This document shows, piece by piece, positions 48,503-58,762 of a stretch of 64,000 nt of DNA. Position 1 is the stretch's first letter. Each line of letters opens with the position of its first letter. Source of the stretch: Legionella sp. (GTDB lineage Bacteria; Pseudomonadota; Gammaproteobacteria; Legionellales; Legionellaceae). The stretch covers positions 106,328 through 170,327 of the forward strand of contig JARLJR010000024.1 of NCBI GenBank assembly GCA_031291095.1, written 5' to 3'. The notes beneath the pieces were generated by a model that was given only the letters and a program-made list of their open reading frames with translations, did no database searches and was not told where the DNA came from. Position numbers and translations under genes: made by a program.

Positions 48503-49774
48503 ATGTCCGAACCATTAATTCCGATAACTAAAAAACAGGCTATTCTGTTTGCTTGTTTTCTCGTCCTGTATGAGTTCTTAACGTATATCGCTAATGACAT
48601 GATTATGCCTGGTATGATCAGTGTTACGCATGCATTTAACGCCCCTGAATCTGCAGTAGCGACCTCTCTTACTATTTATATTCTTGGTGGAGCCAGCTTA
48701 CAAATATTTTTAGGCCCCATATCGGATGCCTATGGTCGCCGCCCAATGATGTTGCTTGGTGCCTGCTTATTTTTTATTTTTACCTTATTTATTGCCTGCT
48801 CCAACTCAATGAGCCAATTTATGACCGCCCGCTTCTTTGAAGGCATGGGTCTTTGTTTTATTGGTGTTATTGGCTATGCAACCATTCAAGAAATTTTTGA
48901 AGAAATGGATGCTATTCGCCTTATTTCTATTATGGCTAATGCCACGATTCTTGCACCGCTATTAGGGCCGCTTTTGGGCGCGATAGTCATCCATTATACG
49001 TCCTGGCGTTATATCTTTATTTCCATTGCTCTATTTGCTTTGGTTGCCCTGTGGGGATTATGGCGTTACATGCCAGAACCTATTGGTCAAAAGAAGAAAA
49101 ATGGAGAGCTGACTCCTAAAACAAAGTTTTCGTCTAAGAATGTTTTTACTAATTACAAAACGTTGCTTACTAATAAAGTATTTGTCATGGGAGCCTTAGC
49201 TATCGGCACTGTGGGTATTCCCTGTCTTGCTTGGATTGCTTTAGCACCTGTTATTTTAACACTTGAAGGGAAACTGACCGTAATCCAATATGGACTTTGG
49301 CAGCTCCCTGTTTTTGGTGCCACCATATTAGGCAACTGGTTTTTGCACAAGCTAACCTATAAATTTGAAATTAAAAAAATCATTTATTTAGGTTGTGTGA
49401 TTATGACTGTTGGTGCGATATTAATGTCTACTCTGCCTTATCTGTATGGAAATGACTATCATTACCTGATGCCAGGTATCATTATTTACTTCTTCGCTTT
49501 AAGTGTGATTAACGCGCCACTGAATAGATTTTGCCTCTTTGTTACCTCGGTAAGCAAAGGTACTACATCAGCATTAGTGAGCCTAAGTGTTATGGTTATT
49601 GGTGCACTTGGAACCGAAGCGGCAAATATTATCTACACGGGTCATAATAACCTGCACTTCGCGCTGTATTGCAACCTGGTGCAACTTCTATTCGTTACCT
49701 TTGCTGGTTTAGCATTTTGGATGCATAAACCTGTGGAAAATGAAGAAGTGTTAGAGAAGGCAGAAGCCTGCTAG
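48503..49774 (+). CDS. mdfA: MFS multidrug/H+ antiporter, MdfA type
   Basis: 423 residues, 12 predicted helices. The first helix keeps LYEFLTYIANDMIMPGM, including the Glu and Asp that MdfA uses for cation and proton transport. Motif A DAYGRRPMML and the run LCFIGVIGYATIQEIFEEMDA with APLLGPLLGA are MdfA-like. It exports lipophilic cations and neutral drugs in E. coli. A single gene with a 269-bp upstream region shared with divergent licA. Confidence 0.85.
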   Translation: MSEPLIPITKKQAILFACFLVLYEFLTYIANDMIMPGMISVTHAFNAPESAVATSLTIYILGGASLQIFLGPISDAYGRRPMMLLGACLFFIFTLFIACSNSMSQFMTARFFEGMGLCFIGVIGYATIQEIFEEMDAIRLISIMANATILAPLLGPLLGAIVIHYTSWRYIFISIALFALVALWGLWRYMPEPIGQKKKNGELTPKTKFSSKNVFTNYKTLLTNKVFVMGALAIGTVGIPCLAWIALAPVILTLEGKLTVIQYGLWQLPVFGATILGNWFLHKLTYKFEIKKIIYLGCVIMTVGAILMSTLPYLYGNDYHYLMPGIIIYFFALSVINAPLNRFCLFVTSVSKGTTSALVSLSVMVIGALGTEAANIIYTGHNNLHFALYCNLVQLLFVTFAGLAFWMHKPVENEEVLEKAEAC

Positions 49775-49780
49775 ATAACT

Positions 49781-49804
49781 AGCCCGGTTGCTCACAACCG
49801 GGCT
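49781..49804. terminator. Bidirectional hairpin between convergent MFS genes
   Basis: AGCCCGGTTG, ctca, CAACCGGGCT: a perfect 10-bp GC-rich stem, 6 bases after the mdfA stop and 20 before the next gene's stop. There is no long T-run. Confidence 0.6.
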
Positions 49805-49824
49805 ACGTTCGCTTAAATGATAAC

Positions 49825-51147
49825 TTATCTCTGCTTTGCGGGATGAGATTCTTTAAGTAAAAATGTTGCGATTAGCAAACTAGCTAAGAAACATAAAGGC
49901 ATAACCAATAGTGCAGTTTGGTAGCCTGATACGCTGTATACATGTACTCCATTCACAACATGCCCCGAGTTAGTATGTTGTAAAATATACCCTACTAACG
50001 GTTGGAATATTGCGCCGCCGATTAATACAGACAGATTATTAAAACCAGACGCGGTCCCTACATATTCAGCAGTATTATTTTCTTTTACAACCGCAAAACT
50101 TACTGTTTGACCACCAGCACCTAAACCTAAAACAAATAAAACAAAAGGTGCCCAACCATAAGTCAGCCCAGGCAAATAAAGAAGGATTAAAGTAGCTACT
50201 AATCCTAAAACAGCGCTGGTAATCAACGCTATGCGTCGGCTCTCAATCTTGTCACTAAGCCATCCTAATAGTGGACTACCAACGCCAATCCCAATCCAGA
50301 TCATGCTGCATAAGCCTGAGGCAGCAACCACGCTAATTTGAAATTTTTCTTGTAGAAAAGGAACACCCCATAATGCTGCGAATACAGCGATTGGTGTCCA
50401 AATTGAAAATGCATAACTACCGATAATCCAAGTATGCGCATGCTTACACACTGCGACTAACCGTTTCCATTCATCACGAAGATAATGCCCAGGAACTTTC
50501 TGATTTTGTTGATCCGGATAATCACGAATATACATCCAAAAAAATGCCGCTAGAATAAAGCCAACAAAGGCTAATATAAAACTTGCATTACGCCAGCCAA
50601 CACCTTGAATTAAATAAGCCAACGGCACTTCACCAAACATAGCTCCAACTGAGCTCATTAGCTGGGCAACACCTGCCAAAATAGCGAAATAATGAGGTGG
50701 GAACCAACGTGATAACAACACGAGGACACCAATAAAAGAAAACGCAGAGCCAATTCCAATAAGGAAACGCCCAATACAGGCAGTAAATACGCTATCTGTT
50801 GAAGCAAAAAACGCCGATCCTAAAGCGCATAAAAGAATAGCAACCGTCATTAGCTTTCTAGGGCCATAGCGGTCATATAAAACCCCTGCTGGTAATTGGG
50901 TAGGCGCATAAGCATAAAAATAAAAGGCAGAAATAAACCCAAATCCTTCCCCGGTAACGCCGAAAGTTTTCATCATGGGCTCCGCCATAACGCTTGGTGC
51001 CACTTGCAAAATAAATTCGTATAGATAAAAGGATGCCGCTAAGAAAAATATAAAGTAAGCTGTTGTTAAACTACCTTTTTCTTTTTGATGTGTGTTCTCA
51101 GTGTAATATGCGCTCAATTTCAAATCACTCCGTTGTGGATCCCTCAT
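49825..51147 (-). CDS. MFS transporter, substrate unknown
   Basis: 440 residues, 12 helices. Motif A YDRYGPRKLMT sits after helix 2 and a second SDKIESRRIAL between helices 8 and 9. It is of the hexuronate/organophosphate/phthalate-like shape also seen in the Legionella Pht amino-acid and nucleoside importers, and might be one of those. A hydrophilic N-terminus of about 30 residues precedes helix 1. It lies 72 bp upstream of anmK in reverse order (anmK ends its own unit). Confidence 0.75.
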   Translation of the reverse strand: MRDPQRSDLKLSAYYTENTHQKEKGSLTTAYFIFFLAASFYLYEFILQVAPSVMAEPMMKTFGVTGEGFGFISAFYFYAYAPTQLPAGVLYDRYGPRKLMTVAILLCALGSAFFASTDSVFTACIGRFLIGIGSAFSFIGVLVLLSRWFPPHYFAILAGVAQLMSSVGAMFGEVPLAYLIQGVGWRNASFILAFVGFILAAFFWMYIRDYPDQQNQKVPGHYLRDEWKRLVAVCKHAHTWIIGSYAFSIWTPIAVFAALWGVPFLQEKFQISVVAASGLCSMIWIGIGVGSPLLGWLSDKIESRRIALITSAVLGLVATLILLYLPGLTYGWAPFVLFVLGLGAGGQTVSFAVVKENNTAEYVGTASGFNNLSVLIGGAIFQPLVGYILQHTNSGHVVNGVHVYSVSGYQTALLVMPLCFLASLLIATFLLKESHPAKQR

Positions 51148-51218
51148 TTAAGCCTATAGCGATTTACTTTGTCAATATGATTTTGTTAGATTTATGGGCG
51201 GTTACACAAAACGTTTCT

Positions 51219-52310
51219 TTAGCTGCGCGGGTATATTGCGCCTAAAATTGCTGGCTTTTTTGAACCGGTTATGGCGCTTAGATCTACTGGTTGCTGATTC
51301 ACTGTTTGTGCAGCCAACCAGGCAAATAACATTGCCTCTAAATAATCGGGACTTATTCCTACCTCGGCCACACTTTTTACAGCAACCTCCGGTAGCAAAT
51401 CTTGAATCATTTGCTTCAGTACAAGATTATGTGTCCCGCCTCCACACAAAAACAGTTCGTTTACCTCTTTGTACATATCGGTCATTGCTTCAGCAATGGG
51501 ATACGCCGTAAATGCCAATAAGGTCTTCTGAACATCTACAGCTTTATAAGCTTGCTTTAAATGTGACTCTAACCAAGATAATGAAAAATATTCCTTACCT
51601 ATGCTTTTAGGAGCAGCTAATTGAATGAAAGAATCGGCTAATAAGTCGTCTAACAAGGGCTGAATCAGCGTTCCTTGTTGCGCCCAAGCACCATTCGCAT
51701 CGAAGGACTGGCCTTGATGTTTGGCTATCCAGGCATCCATTAAACAATTTCCAGGGCCAACATCCCAACCACGTGTAGGCTGCTCCGCATTAATAAAGGT
51801 AATATTAGAAATCCCACCAATATTAACTAAAGCAACATTCGAGAATTGCTTGCTGAATAGCTCTTGATGGTACAAAGGTGCAAAAGGTGCTCCCTGCCCT
51901 CCATTCACTAGATCGCGTGTGCGAAAATCAGCAATTACAGTAATGTCCGTTAACGAAGAAATAGTGTGTCCACAGCCTAATTGTAAAGTATAGGGAATAC
52001 TGCTTTCTGTATTATGACAGATGGTTTGCCCATGGCTTCCTATCGCGCAAATATCCTCAGCACTCAATGCTGCTTCGTGCAAAACTTCATTGGTGGCCTG
52101 TGCAAAATCGCGGCCAATTAAGGTATTCAATTGGCATATTGAAGCAAAACTCAAATCGGAACCATCGAGCAGCCTATTTAGCCTGTGCATTACCTCATCA
52201 CTGTATTTTTTGGTAATGCCGCAAATTAATTTATTTGAGGGAATATCAACAATTGCTGCGTCGATTCCATCCATGCTGGTTCCCGACATTAATCCTATAA
52301 ATAGAGTCAT
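51219..52310 (-). CDS. anmK: Anhydro-N-acetylmuramic acid kinase
   Basis: 363 residues. N-terminal IGLMSGTSMDGIDAAIVD is the family signature, followed by IGSHGQTICH, VADFRTRDLVNGGQGAPFAPLYH, and GPGNCLMDAW. It opens and phosphorylates the 1,6-anhydro sugar from peptidoglycan turnover, a cell-wall recycling step that fits the transglycosylases encoded at 45428 and 55266. Confidence 0.96.
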   Translation of the reverse strand: MTLFIGLMSGTSMDGIDAAIVDIPSNKLICGITKKYSDEVMHRLNRLLDGSDLSFASICQLNTLIGRDFAQATNEVLHEAALSAEDICAIGSHGQTICHNTESSIPYTLQLGCGHTISSLTDITVIADFRTRDLVNGGQGAPFAPLYHQELFSKQFSNVALVNIGGISNITFINAEQPTRGWDVGPGNCLMDAWIAKHQGQSFDANGAWAQQGTLIQPLLDDLLADSFIQLAAPKSIGKEYFSLSWLESHLKQAYKAVDVQKTLLAFTAYPIAEAMTDMYKEVNELFLCGGGTHNLVLKQMIQDLLPEVAVKSVAEVGISPDYLEAMLFAWLAAQTVNQQPVDLSAITGSKKPAILGAIYPRS

Positions 52311-52352
52311 TAGTTCCTCGTTAATTTATTTAGATAGGTTAGGCCCCCTGCA

Positions 52353-52418
52353 CGTCATCCCGAACGCAGTATACTAGCACAGAGCCAGGTGCAGGAGATC
52401 CTTCACTGCGTTCGGGAC
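52353..52418. repeat. Palindromic element, family A
   Basis: CCCGAACGCAGT (52359-52370) and ACTGCGTTCGGG (52405-52416), a 12-bp perfect inverted repeat inside cgtcat...gac ends. It touches the tatD stop codon (3 bp away). Its left end, cgtcatcccgaacg, is the same as the unit of the tandem array at 63748. Confidence 0.8.
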
Positions 52419-52421
52419 CTC

Positions 52422-53201
52422 TTATGCTAATTTAAAGCACTCATAAAAATTTCTCGTAGTCGCTTCTGCAACCTCTTCATAGCTAATACCACGCAACTGC
52501 GCCATAGCCTCCGCCACATGCTTTACCAAAGCAGGATGATTTTGCTTACCACGAAATGGTACGGGCGCCAAATAAGGCGAATCGGTTTCAATAAGTATTC
52601 TATCTAAAGGTACTTGGCGTGCAACCTCTTGCAATGCGGTTGCATTTTTAAAGGTCACAATTCCTGAAAATGAAATATAAAAATTCAAATCAATCGATTG
52701 CATTGCAATGTCCAAACTTTCAGCAAAACAATGCATCACCCCACCTATATCCTGGGCATTTTCTTCAGCCATTAATTTAATCGTATCTTCGGCTGCCTGA
52801 CGCGTATGAATAATTAAAGGCTTAGACGTAATTAAAGACGCCTTAATATGCTCGCGAAAACGATCTCGCTGTTCTTCCTGTGCTTCTTCTGTATGGGTGC
52901 GATAATAATCAAGCCCTGTTTCTCCAATCGCAATACAGGCTGGATTCGCGGCTAAATCACAAAGCATTTTTGCAGTAACCGGCTGCTCCATCTCTGTGTT
53001 TGGATGAACACCAACAGAAATATTAATATTAGAATATTCAGCCGCTAGCTTTTCCAGTGCAGGATAATCAGTTAATTCCACACAAACACTCAGGAAATGC
53101 TGTACATCATTTACTTTTGCTCGGGCTAAGACATTAGCTATATCCTGATTAAAATCAGCGAGATCCAGAAAATTTAAATGACAGTGTGAATCGACTAGCA
53201 T
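52422..53201 (-). CDS. tatD: TatD-family metal-dependent deoxyribonuclease (YcfH-like)
   Basis: 259 residues. DSHCHLNFLD (metal His pair), IGETGLDYYR (Glu), IIHTRQA, MHCFAES and ETDSPYLAPVPFRGKQNHP are all present. It is the cluster-end hydrolase found downstream of holB and pilZ in gammaproteobacteria. A family-B palindrome separates it from pilZ, so it may be on its own transcript. Confidence 0.93.
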   Translation of the reverse strand: MLVDSHCHLNFLDLADFNQDIANVLARAKVNDVQHFLSVCVELTDYPALEKLAAEYSNINISVGVHPNTEMEQPVTAKMLCDLAANPACIAIGETGLDYYRTHTEEAQEEQRDRFREHIKASLITSKPLIIHTRQAAEDTIKLMAEENAQDIGGVMHCFAESLDIAMQSIDLNFYISFSGIVTFKNATALQEVARQVPLDRILIETDSPYLAPVPFRGKQNHPALVKHVAEAMAQLRGISYEEVAEATTRNFYECFKLA

Positions 53202-53246
53202 AAGTTGATAACCTCAAAAAATTTAAGTAAACATAATAAATAACAC

Positions 53247-53319
53247 GTAGGCTGGGCTGCAAAGCCCAGCAGACATCGCACGTGCGACACACCATGCGGG
53301 GCTTTACAGCCCAGCCTAC
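53247..53319. repeat. Palindromic element, family B (complete copy)
   Basis: GTAGGCTGGGCTG and CAGCCCAGCCTAC form a 13-bp perfect outer inverted repeat. The left arm also folds on itself (GCTGGGCT/AGCCCAGC). It sits in the pilZ-tatD gap. Confidence 0.85.
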
Positions 53320-53397
53320 ATTACGGACAAAGTAAAGCGATCCTGGCTTCAGCGTACGTGCAACTCACTACCATCATCTTATTAAAGTTTGACCGTA

Positions 53398-53727
53398 TTA
53401 GACAGTATCTGTTACTTGCTGTGATTTTAGCATTTCTGCTAAATAGATCTCTATTTTACTACGTAAATCACAGCCATGATCATTGATAAATTGCGCTCCT
53501 ACTCCCGGAAATCGACTCACTTGAGCTTCCATAGGAGTAATCCAGACTACTTTAGCATCAATACAATAAAGCTCATCCTCACTCATTAAGTTTACAACTA
53601 AACGGAGCTCAGTACCCAACTCATAGAGATGCTGCGTGCGAATAAATAAACCTCCGCCTTTTACAAAAGGCATGTACGCTGCATATAAAGAAGAAAGGTT
53701 ATCAAATACACAATTAATTTGTTGCAT
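53398..53727 (-). CDS. pilZ: PilZ domain protein, atypical type IV pilus assembly factor
   Basis: 109 residues, one PilZ domain. FVKGGGLFIRT is the strand bearing the D/NxSxxG position, but the arginine motif RxxxR that binds c-di-GMP is absent from the N-terminus (LSSLYAAYM). This matches PilZ itself, which works in pilus assembly without binding the nucleotide. The holB-pilZ-tatD order supports it. It begins 9 bp after holB. Confidence 0.88.
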   Translation of the reverse strand: MQQINCVFDNLSSLYAAYMPFVKGGGLFIRTQHLYELGTELRLVVNLMSEDELYCIDAKVVWITPMEAQVSRFPGVGAQFINDHGCDLRSKIEIYLAEMLKSQQVTDTV

Positions 53728-53736
53728 CCTGTCACA

Positions 53737-54630
53737 CTATAAATCGAGTAATAAATCTTCCAAAACCAACGTAGAATTTACATTCAGGTTATGGCTTAGT
53801 TTGCGCCGCAATAAGTTTATTTTATCAATTTGAGAAAAAATAACGTTTGGATTCAGCAAGTTGGACAATTTTCGTAACTGCTGGGCAGCTGGTCCGGTTA
53901 GCATTGGCTTATTAATCCACATATTCTGGATTTGTGCATAAACCAAATAAAGAAACCATAAGATTGTATTTAGCTCGAACTCAGACCATTGTGGTACCAC
54001 AACACAGGGATGGCTTTTCTTTTCAATTAGAGCAATTAATCCATCTAACATAGATTCTGCCTGATGAATAATCCGAGCTTGTTCAGATTCCTGGGAATAG
54101 CGCTCACCCAAGGTTAAAAGATTTGTGGCCGATAAATCCATAACTGGGGCAAAATGAAATACCTGGCAACGGCTTAAAACCGTAGGAAGTACTGTACTTA
54201 ACTGTTGGGCCATTAATAAAAATAAGGTATGTGCTGCAGGCTCTTCTAACACTTTTAATAAGGCATTGGCTGCAGCGGTATTCATTCTATCGGCTGATTC
54301 AATAATAATTAAACGATGCGAAGATCTCTGGGGCGTCAAATACGAATAACTTTGTAACTCACGGATTTGATCAATTTTGATTGGCCCGCCGTTTTTTTCC
54401 GGTTTAATCCATTCAACATCAGGATGTTCGCCCTTCGCAGCCATTTGGCAATCAATACATTTGTTGCATGGGTTGGCAGAAGATACTTTGCATAAAACCA
54501 GCATCGCAAATTGCGTGGTAAACTCGACTAAAGCACGGTCCATAGCTCCAACAAACATCATGGATTGTGGGTTTCGCCCTTGTTCCAAAGCTAAACGCAA
54601 ATGCTCCCATTGAGATTGATAAATACTCAT
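53737..54630 (-). CDS. holB: DNA polymerase III delta' subunit
   Basis: 297 residues. The zinc-binding cysteines C..CNKC..C lie in LCKVSSANPCNKCIDCQM, then IIESADRMNTAAANALLKVLEEP and TVLSRCQVFHF (the SRC arginine). The Walker A is degenerate, as expected for delta'. Part of the clamp loader. The start is 3 bp after tmk. Confidence 0.93.
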   Translation of the reverse strand: MSIYQSQWEHLRLALEQGRNPQSMMFVGAMDRALVEFTTQFAMLVLCKVSSANPCNKCIDCQMAAKGEHPDVEWIKPEKNGGPIKIDQIRELQSYSYLTPQRSSHRLIIIESADRMNTAAANALLKVLEEPAAHTLFLLMAQQLSTVLPTVLSRCQVFHFAPVMDLSATNLLTLGERYSQESEQARIIHQAESMLDGLIALIEKKSHPCVVVPQWSEFELNTILWFLYLVYAQIQNMWINKPMLTGPAAQQLRKLSNLLNPNVIFSQIDKINLLRRKLSHNLNVNSTLVLEDLLLDL

Positions 54631-54633
54631 GCC

Positions 54634-55266
54634 TTATTGCTCTATAAAAGCCTGCAATGCGTCTTGAATCGCCTGTTGCACTATGGGTAGAGGGCTACTG
54701 GCATCAATCCTTATTGCATTAGGATTTTTTTGTACATGATTTAAATAACTGTCGTGGACTCGATTAAAAAAATCTATGGATTGCTGTTCGATACGGTCAA
54801 AGGCTCCACGTGAACGAACTCGCTGCATTCCCTCTTCCGGGCTAATATCTAAATACAAAGTCAGATCCGGTTTGAAACCGTCTAATGCAAAGGCAGACAG
54901 GCGCTCTATCATTTCTTGATCTAAACCTCTACCACCTCCTTGATAAGCCATAGTAGACAATTCAAAGCGATCTGCAACAACCCAAGCACCTTGTTTTAAG
55001 GCAGGTTTAATTACTTGTTCTAGCAACTGTATTCTCGCCGTGTATAAAAGTAATAGCTCACTTTTATCATCCAAAACATCTTTATATTCTGGATTTTTGA
55101 TCACCTCACGCAGTACTTCGCCAATAACAGTACCACCAGGTTCACGGGTAGTGATGGTATTAATATCTAACTGGGTTAGAAATTCAATGATTGTGTTTAC
55201 TGCGGTAGACTTTCCGGCCCCTTCCAGGCCTTCAATAACAATTAACTTCCCCATTGAGGATAACAT
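54634..55266 (-). CDS. tmk: Thymidylate kinase
   Basis: 210 residues. P-loop [11 protein letters not shown], then TREPGGT and [19 protein letters not shown] 55266 overlaps the mltG stop (TAATG) and has AAGGG upstream; ATG 55254 is less likely. It phosphorylates dTMP. Confidence 0.95.
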   Translation of the reverse strand: MLSSMGKLIVIEGLEGAGKSTAVNTIIEFLTQLDINTITTREPGGTVIGEVLREVIKNPEYKDVLDDKSELLLLYTARIQLLEQVIKPALKQGAWVVADRFELSTMAYQGGGRGLDQEMIERLSAFALDGFKPDLTLYLDISPEEGMQRVRSRGAFDRIEQQSIDFFNRVHDSYLNHVQKNPNAIRIDASSPLPIVQQAIQDALQAFIEQ

Positions 55267-56264
55267 TAAGAACCCTTGCGTTGATATTGATTGATTGCGT
55301 GTCTTTGTTGCTCGTAGGTTTCTGAAAATTGATGGCTGCCATCACCTTTAGCAACAAAATATAAATAATTAGATAGTTGAGGATGTGCCGTCGCATCGAG
55401 CGACTCTTTACTTACCATAGCTATAGGTGTTGGAGGTAAACCACGGTATCGATATGAGTTATAAGGTGAATCAACCTGCATGTCTTGATGCGATAATTTA
55501 CCCATATATGCATTTCCTAAGCCATAGATAACCGTAGGATCCATTTGTAAGGGCATATGTTTATTTAAGCGATTAACAACAACCCCAGAAATCAATTGAC
55601 GCTCTTGCGGGATGGCTGATTCTTTTTCAATGATTGAGGCGGCTATGAGTAATTCATAAGGGCTTTTATAGGGTAAATTAGGTGCTCTATTAGCCCAAAC
55701 GTTATTAAGGTAATTTTGTAAATTACGATGAGCTTGCTCTAATAGTTTTTTGCTGCTACTCCCGCCTTGATATTGATAGGTGTCGGCTAAGATTAACCCT
55801 TCAGCGTTCGTATGATTTCCCTTAATTATGGACCAATCTTCCTGGTGATAATCCAAATAACTCGCTTTTGCCAAATCCTGTGAAATTTTCTGCTGCGTAG
55901 TACCAGCAATAATCGTAAAGTTTTGCGTCAAAACATCACCGGCAACAACACGATAAAGCAGCTCTACTGCAGTTTCACCGGGTTTGATTTGATAGATGCC
56001 TGCCTTTAACTTTTGAGAAAGCCCTGTAAAACGAATAATCAGCAGTAAAGGTCTACGACACTGAATTAAATTGTTATCTTTTAATGTTTGTACGAATTGT
56101 GACGCAGATGCCGCTCGGCTCAAATTAATAATTTGTGCGGGATCTTGTTTAGGAATAAGTGGGGATACTACGATGTTATAGAAATTCCAACATAAAAAAG
56201 CAAAAGACACAAAAAACAGCATTACTATAGAAAGAATGAGTTTTTTGTGTCTTGAAGAGGTCAT
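55266..56264 (-). CDS. mltG: Endolytic murein transglycosylase MltG (YceG)
   Basis: 332 residues. One N-terminal membrane helix (about 8-28), a LysM-like periplasmic part ([18 protein letters not shown]) and the YceG core with catalytic Glu in [14 protein letters not shown], then VYGLGN-like VIYGLGNAY and [14 protein letters not shown]. It ends glycan strand growth. Start shares ATGA with fabF's end; pabC, which usually lies here, is absent. Confidence 0.95.
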   Translation of the reverse strand: MTSSRHKKLILSIVMLFFVSFAFLCWNFYNIVVSPLIPKQDPAQIINLSRAASASQFVQTLKDNNLIQCRRPLLLIIRFTGLSQKLKAGIYQIKPGETAVELLYRVVAGDVLTQNFTIIAGTTQQKISQDLAKASYLDYHQEDWSIIKGNHTNAEGLILADTYQYQGGSSSKKLLEQAHRNLQNYLNNVWANRAPNLPYKSPYELLIAASIIEKESAIPQERQLISGVVVNRLNKHMPLQMDPTVIYGLGNAYMGKLSHQDMQVDSPYNSYRYRGLPPTPIAMVSKESLDATAHPQLSNYLYFVAKGDGSHQFSETYEQQRHAINQYQRKGS

Positions 56265-57520
56265 TTAGATTCGCTTGAATCGATTCGCTTGAAGATTAAA
56301 CTACCGTTCGTTCCACCAAAGCCTAAGGAATTACTTAATACATAATTAATCGTACGTTTTTGAGCTTGATGAGGTACATAGTTCAAATCACAGCCTTCAT
56401 CAGGATTATCTAGGTTAATCGTTGGTGGAGCAACCTGATCTTGAATTGCCATAATACTGATGATTGCTTCAACAGCACCTGCGGCACCTAATAAATGACC
56501 CGTCATCGATTTGCTTGAACTCACCGCTAAATCATAGGCATGTTCTTTGAACACACGCTTAATTGCTTTTGTTTCACCCAAATCATTTAAATAGGTAGAG
56601 GTTCCATGTGCATTAATATAATCAATTTGCTGTGGATTGATTTGAGCATCACGAATCGCAGCTTCCATTGCACGAGTTGCGCCATCCGCATCCTCATCAG
56701 GAGCAGTAATATGATACGCATCACCGGACATACCAAAACCAACTAATTCAGCATAAATTTTCGCGCCACGGGCCTTAGCGTGTTCATATTCTTCCAATAC
56801 AAGAACACCTGCACCTTCTCCCATCACAAAACCATCGCGGTCTTTATCAAAAGGTCTTGACGCTTTTTCTGGCTCATCGTTACGTTTCGATAAAGAGCGA
56901 ACAGCCGAAAAACCAGCCAGGCATAATGGGGTCAACGTCATTTCCGCGCCACCACAAACCATAACATCAGCATCACCATAGGCAATCATTCGTCCTGCCA
57001 AACCAATATTGTGAGTACCTGTAGTACAAGCAGTTACCACGGAAATATTCGGTCCTTTAAGGTGATGGCGAATAGAAATCTGTCCTGCAACCAGGTTAAT
57101 AATACCTGCAGGAATAAAAAATGGAGAAACTTTACGCGGTCCACCCGCAACAAGTTTATCCTGATTGTTGGTTATTGTTTGCACACCACCAATCCCGGAA
57201 CCAACAGCAACACCTGCGCGGTATTGTAACTCACTGTTGTCAAGGTTCAGCCCAGAATCACGTATTGCCTCATCTGCTGCGGCAACACCAAACTGGGTGA
57301 ACCCATCCATCTTACGAGCTTCCTTGATTGGCATGTAGTCTTCAATGTTAAAATCCTTAACTTTAGCCCAGATTCGTGTACTGTACTCAGCAGTATCAAA
57401 ATCCTCTACTACAGTTACTCCACTAACACCAGCTACAATATTCTGCCAAGTATCTTTTACATTTAGTCCGACAGGAGTAAGCATACCCATGCCTGTGACA
57501 ACTACACGCCGCTTATTCAA
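56261..57520 (-). CDS. fabF: Beta-ketoacyl-ACP synthase II
   Basis: 419 residues. The Cys-His-His triad is seen in [24 protein letters not shown] and [17 protein letters not shown]-terminal [12 protein letters not shown]. It elongates acyl-ACP and controls temperature adaptation of membrane lipids. It lies 18 bp after acpP. Confidence 0.95.
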   Translation of the reverse strand: MNKRRVVVTGMGMLTPVGLNVKDTWQNIVAGVSGVTVVEDFDTAEYSTRIWAKVKDFNIEDYMPIKEARKMDGFTQFGVAAADEAIRDSGLNLDNSELQYRAGVAVGSGIGGVQTITNNQDKLVAGGPRKVSPFFIPAGIINLVAGQISIRHHLKGPNISVVTACTTGTHNIGLAGRMIAYGDADVMVCGGAEMTLTPLCLAGFSAVRSLSKRNDEPEKASRPFDKDRDGFVMGEGAGVLVLEEYEHAKARGAKIYAELVGFGMSGDAYHITAPDEDADGATRAMEAAIRDAQINPQQIDYINAHGTSTYLNDLGETKAIKRVFKEHAYDLAVSSSKSMTGHLLGAAGAVEAIISIMAIQDQVAPPTINLDNPDEGCDLNYVPHQAQKRTINYVLSNSLGFGGTNGSLIFKRIDSSESK

Positions 57521-57538
57521 TCAAGACTCCTCGAAGAA

Positions 57539-57787
57539 TTATGCTTCTTCTTTATCTAAATTAGATCCAATGTAATCAATTGCTTCTTGAATCGTAGTAA
57601 TTTTTTCAGCTTTCTCATCAGGAATTTCTGTTTCAAATTCTTCTTCAAGAGCCATAACCAATTCTACTGTATCTAGAGAATCAGCTCCCAGATCATCAAC
57701 GAATGACGCATCATTTTTTAGATCTTCTTCTTTAACGCCTAATTGTTCAACAACAATCTTGCGTACACGATCTTCAACAGTACTCAT
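57539..57787 (-). CDS. acpP: Acyl carrier protein
   Basis: 82 residues, very acidic. The phosphopantetheine serine is Ser37 in [19 protein letters not shown]. It carries the growing acyl chain. The 168-bp gap from fabG, the longest within this cluster, holds a 14-bp inverted repeat and probably its own promoter. Confidence 0.97.
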   Translation of the reverse strand: MSTVEDRVRKIVVEQLGVKEEDLKNDASFVDDLGADSLDTVELVMALEEEFETEIPDEKAEKITTIQEAIDYIGSNLDKEEA

Positions 57788-57847
57788 AACTTAATTTTCC
57801 TCTTTCGGTTGATAGAAACTTTTTATTATTCCTGATAATTAACACTA

Positions 57848-57916
57848 CTCCTATTTAACTTTAACCTCTTAGAACGTTGTCTAAAACACCCCCAAAAGGT
57901 CCAAGTTAAATAGGAG
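57848..57916. promoter_or_regulatory. Perfect 14-bp inverted repeat between fabG and acpP
   Basis: CTCCTATTTAACTT (57848-57861) and AAGTTAAATAGGAG (57903-57916), spacer 41 bases. It lies 61-129 bases upstream of the acpP start. It could fold as an RNA stem in the fabG-acpP transcript or be a regulator site. Confidence 0.5.
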
Positions 57917-57955
57917 GGTATAGTTTATTCATTTATACAGATAACGCAAGTGCAT

Positions 57956-58702
57956 TTAATCCATATACATGCCGCCATTTACATGGATTGTGCTACCTGT
58001 AATATATTTAGCATCATCTGATGCTAAAAAAGCAACTGCATTGGCAATGTCTTCTGGCTGACCTAACTTACGCAAAGCGATGCGCTTCATCATTTCATTC
58101 TTTACCATATCAGGTAAGGATGTGGTCATATCGGTATCAATAAAACCTGGCGCTACCACATTTACTGTAATGTTCCTACTGCCTATTTCTTGCGCTAAAG
58201 ATTTAGAAAAACCCACAATACCTGCTTTTGCTGCTGTATAATTTACTTGACCTGTATTTCCACTTGATCCTACCACTGAACCAATAGAAATAATCCTACC
58301 CCATCGTGCTCTAAACATCGACTTTATACAAATTTTAGACATTCTGTATATGGAATTCAAATTTGTATCGATAACTTTAAACCATTCATCATCATCCATG
58401 CGTAATAAAAGGTTATCTGCAGTAATTCCTGCATTATTAACCAAGATTGCTGGTGCATGGCTTGTTTCAGTTAAAGAATCCACAACTTGTTCTATTTTCT
58501 CGCTATTTGTTACATCAAGAACTAGGCCCTTGCCATTTAAATTTTCTTTTTTAAAATATTCAGTAATAAGCTCAGCACCTTTTTCAGTGGTTGCTGTGCC
58601 ATAAACAAAAGCCCCTCTTTGAGCTAGCTTAATAGCAATCGCTTGGCCTATCCCACGACTTGCACCAGTTACCAAGGCAACTTTACCTTCTAAATTATGC
58701 AT
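57956..58702 (-). CDS. fabG: 3-oxoacyl-ACP reductase
   Basis: 248 residues, short-chain dehydrogenase. TGASRGIGQAIA (NADP loop), NNAG, Ser in SIGSVVGSSG, YTAAK (Tyr/Lys) and VAPGFIDTDMT. It reduces 3-oxoacyl-ACP. ATG 58702 follows fabD by 60 bp. Confidence 0.96.
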   Translation of the reverse strand: MHNLEGKVALVTGASRGIGQAIAIKLAQRGAFVYGTATTEKGAELITEYFKKENLNGKGLVLDVTNSEKIEQVVDSLTETSHAPAILVNNAGITADNLLLRMDDDEWFKVIDTNLNSIYRMSKICIKSMFRARWGRIISIGSVVGSSGNTGQVNYTAAKAGIVGFSKSLAQEIGSRNITVNVVAPGFIDTDMTTSLPDMVKNEMMKRIALRKLGQPEDIANAVAFLASDDAKYITGSTIHVNGGMYMD

Positions 58703-58762
58703 GGATGTTCCTTAAAATAAAAATAGCTTCAAGCAAATAGTTAATATAATGTGGCGACGTCT

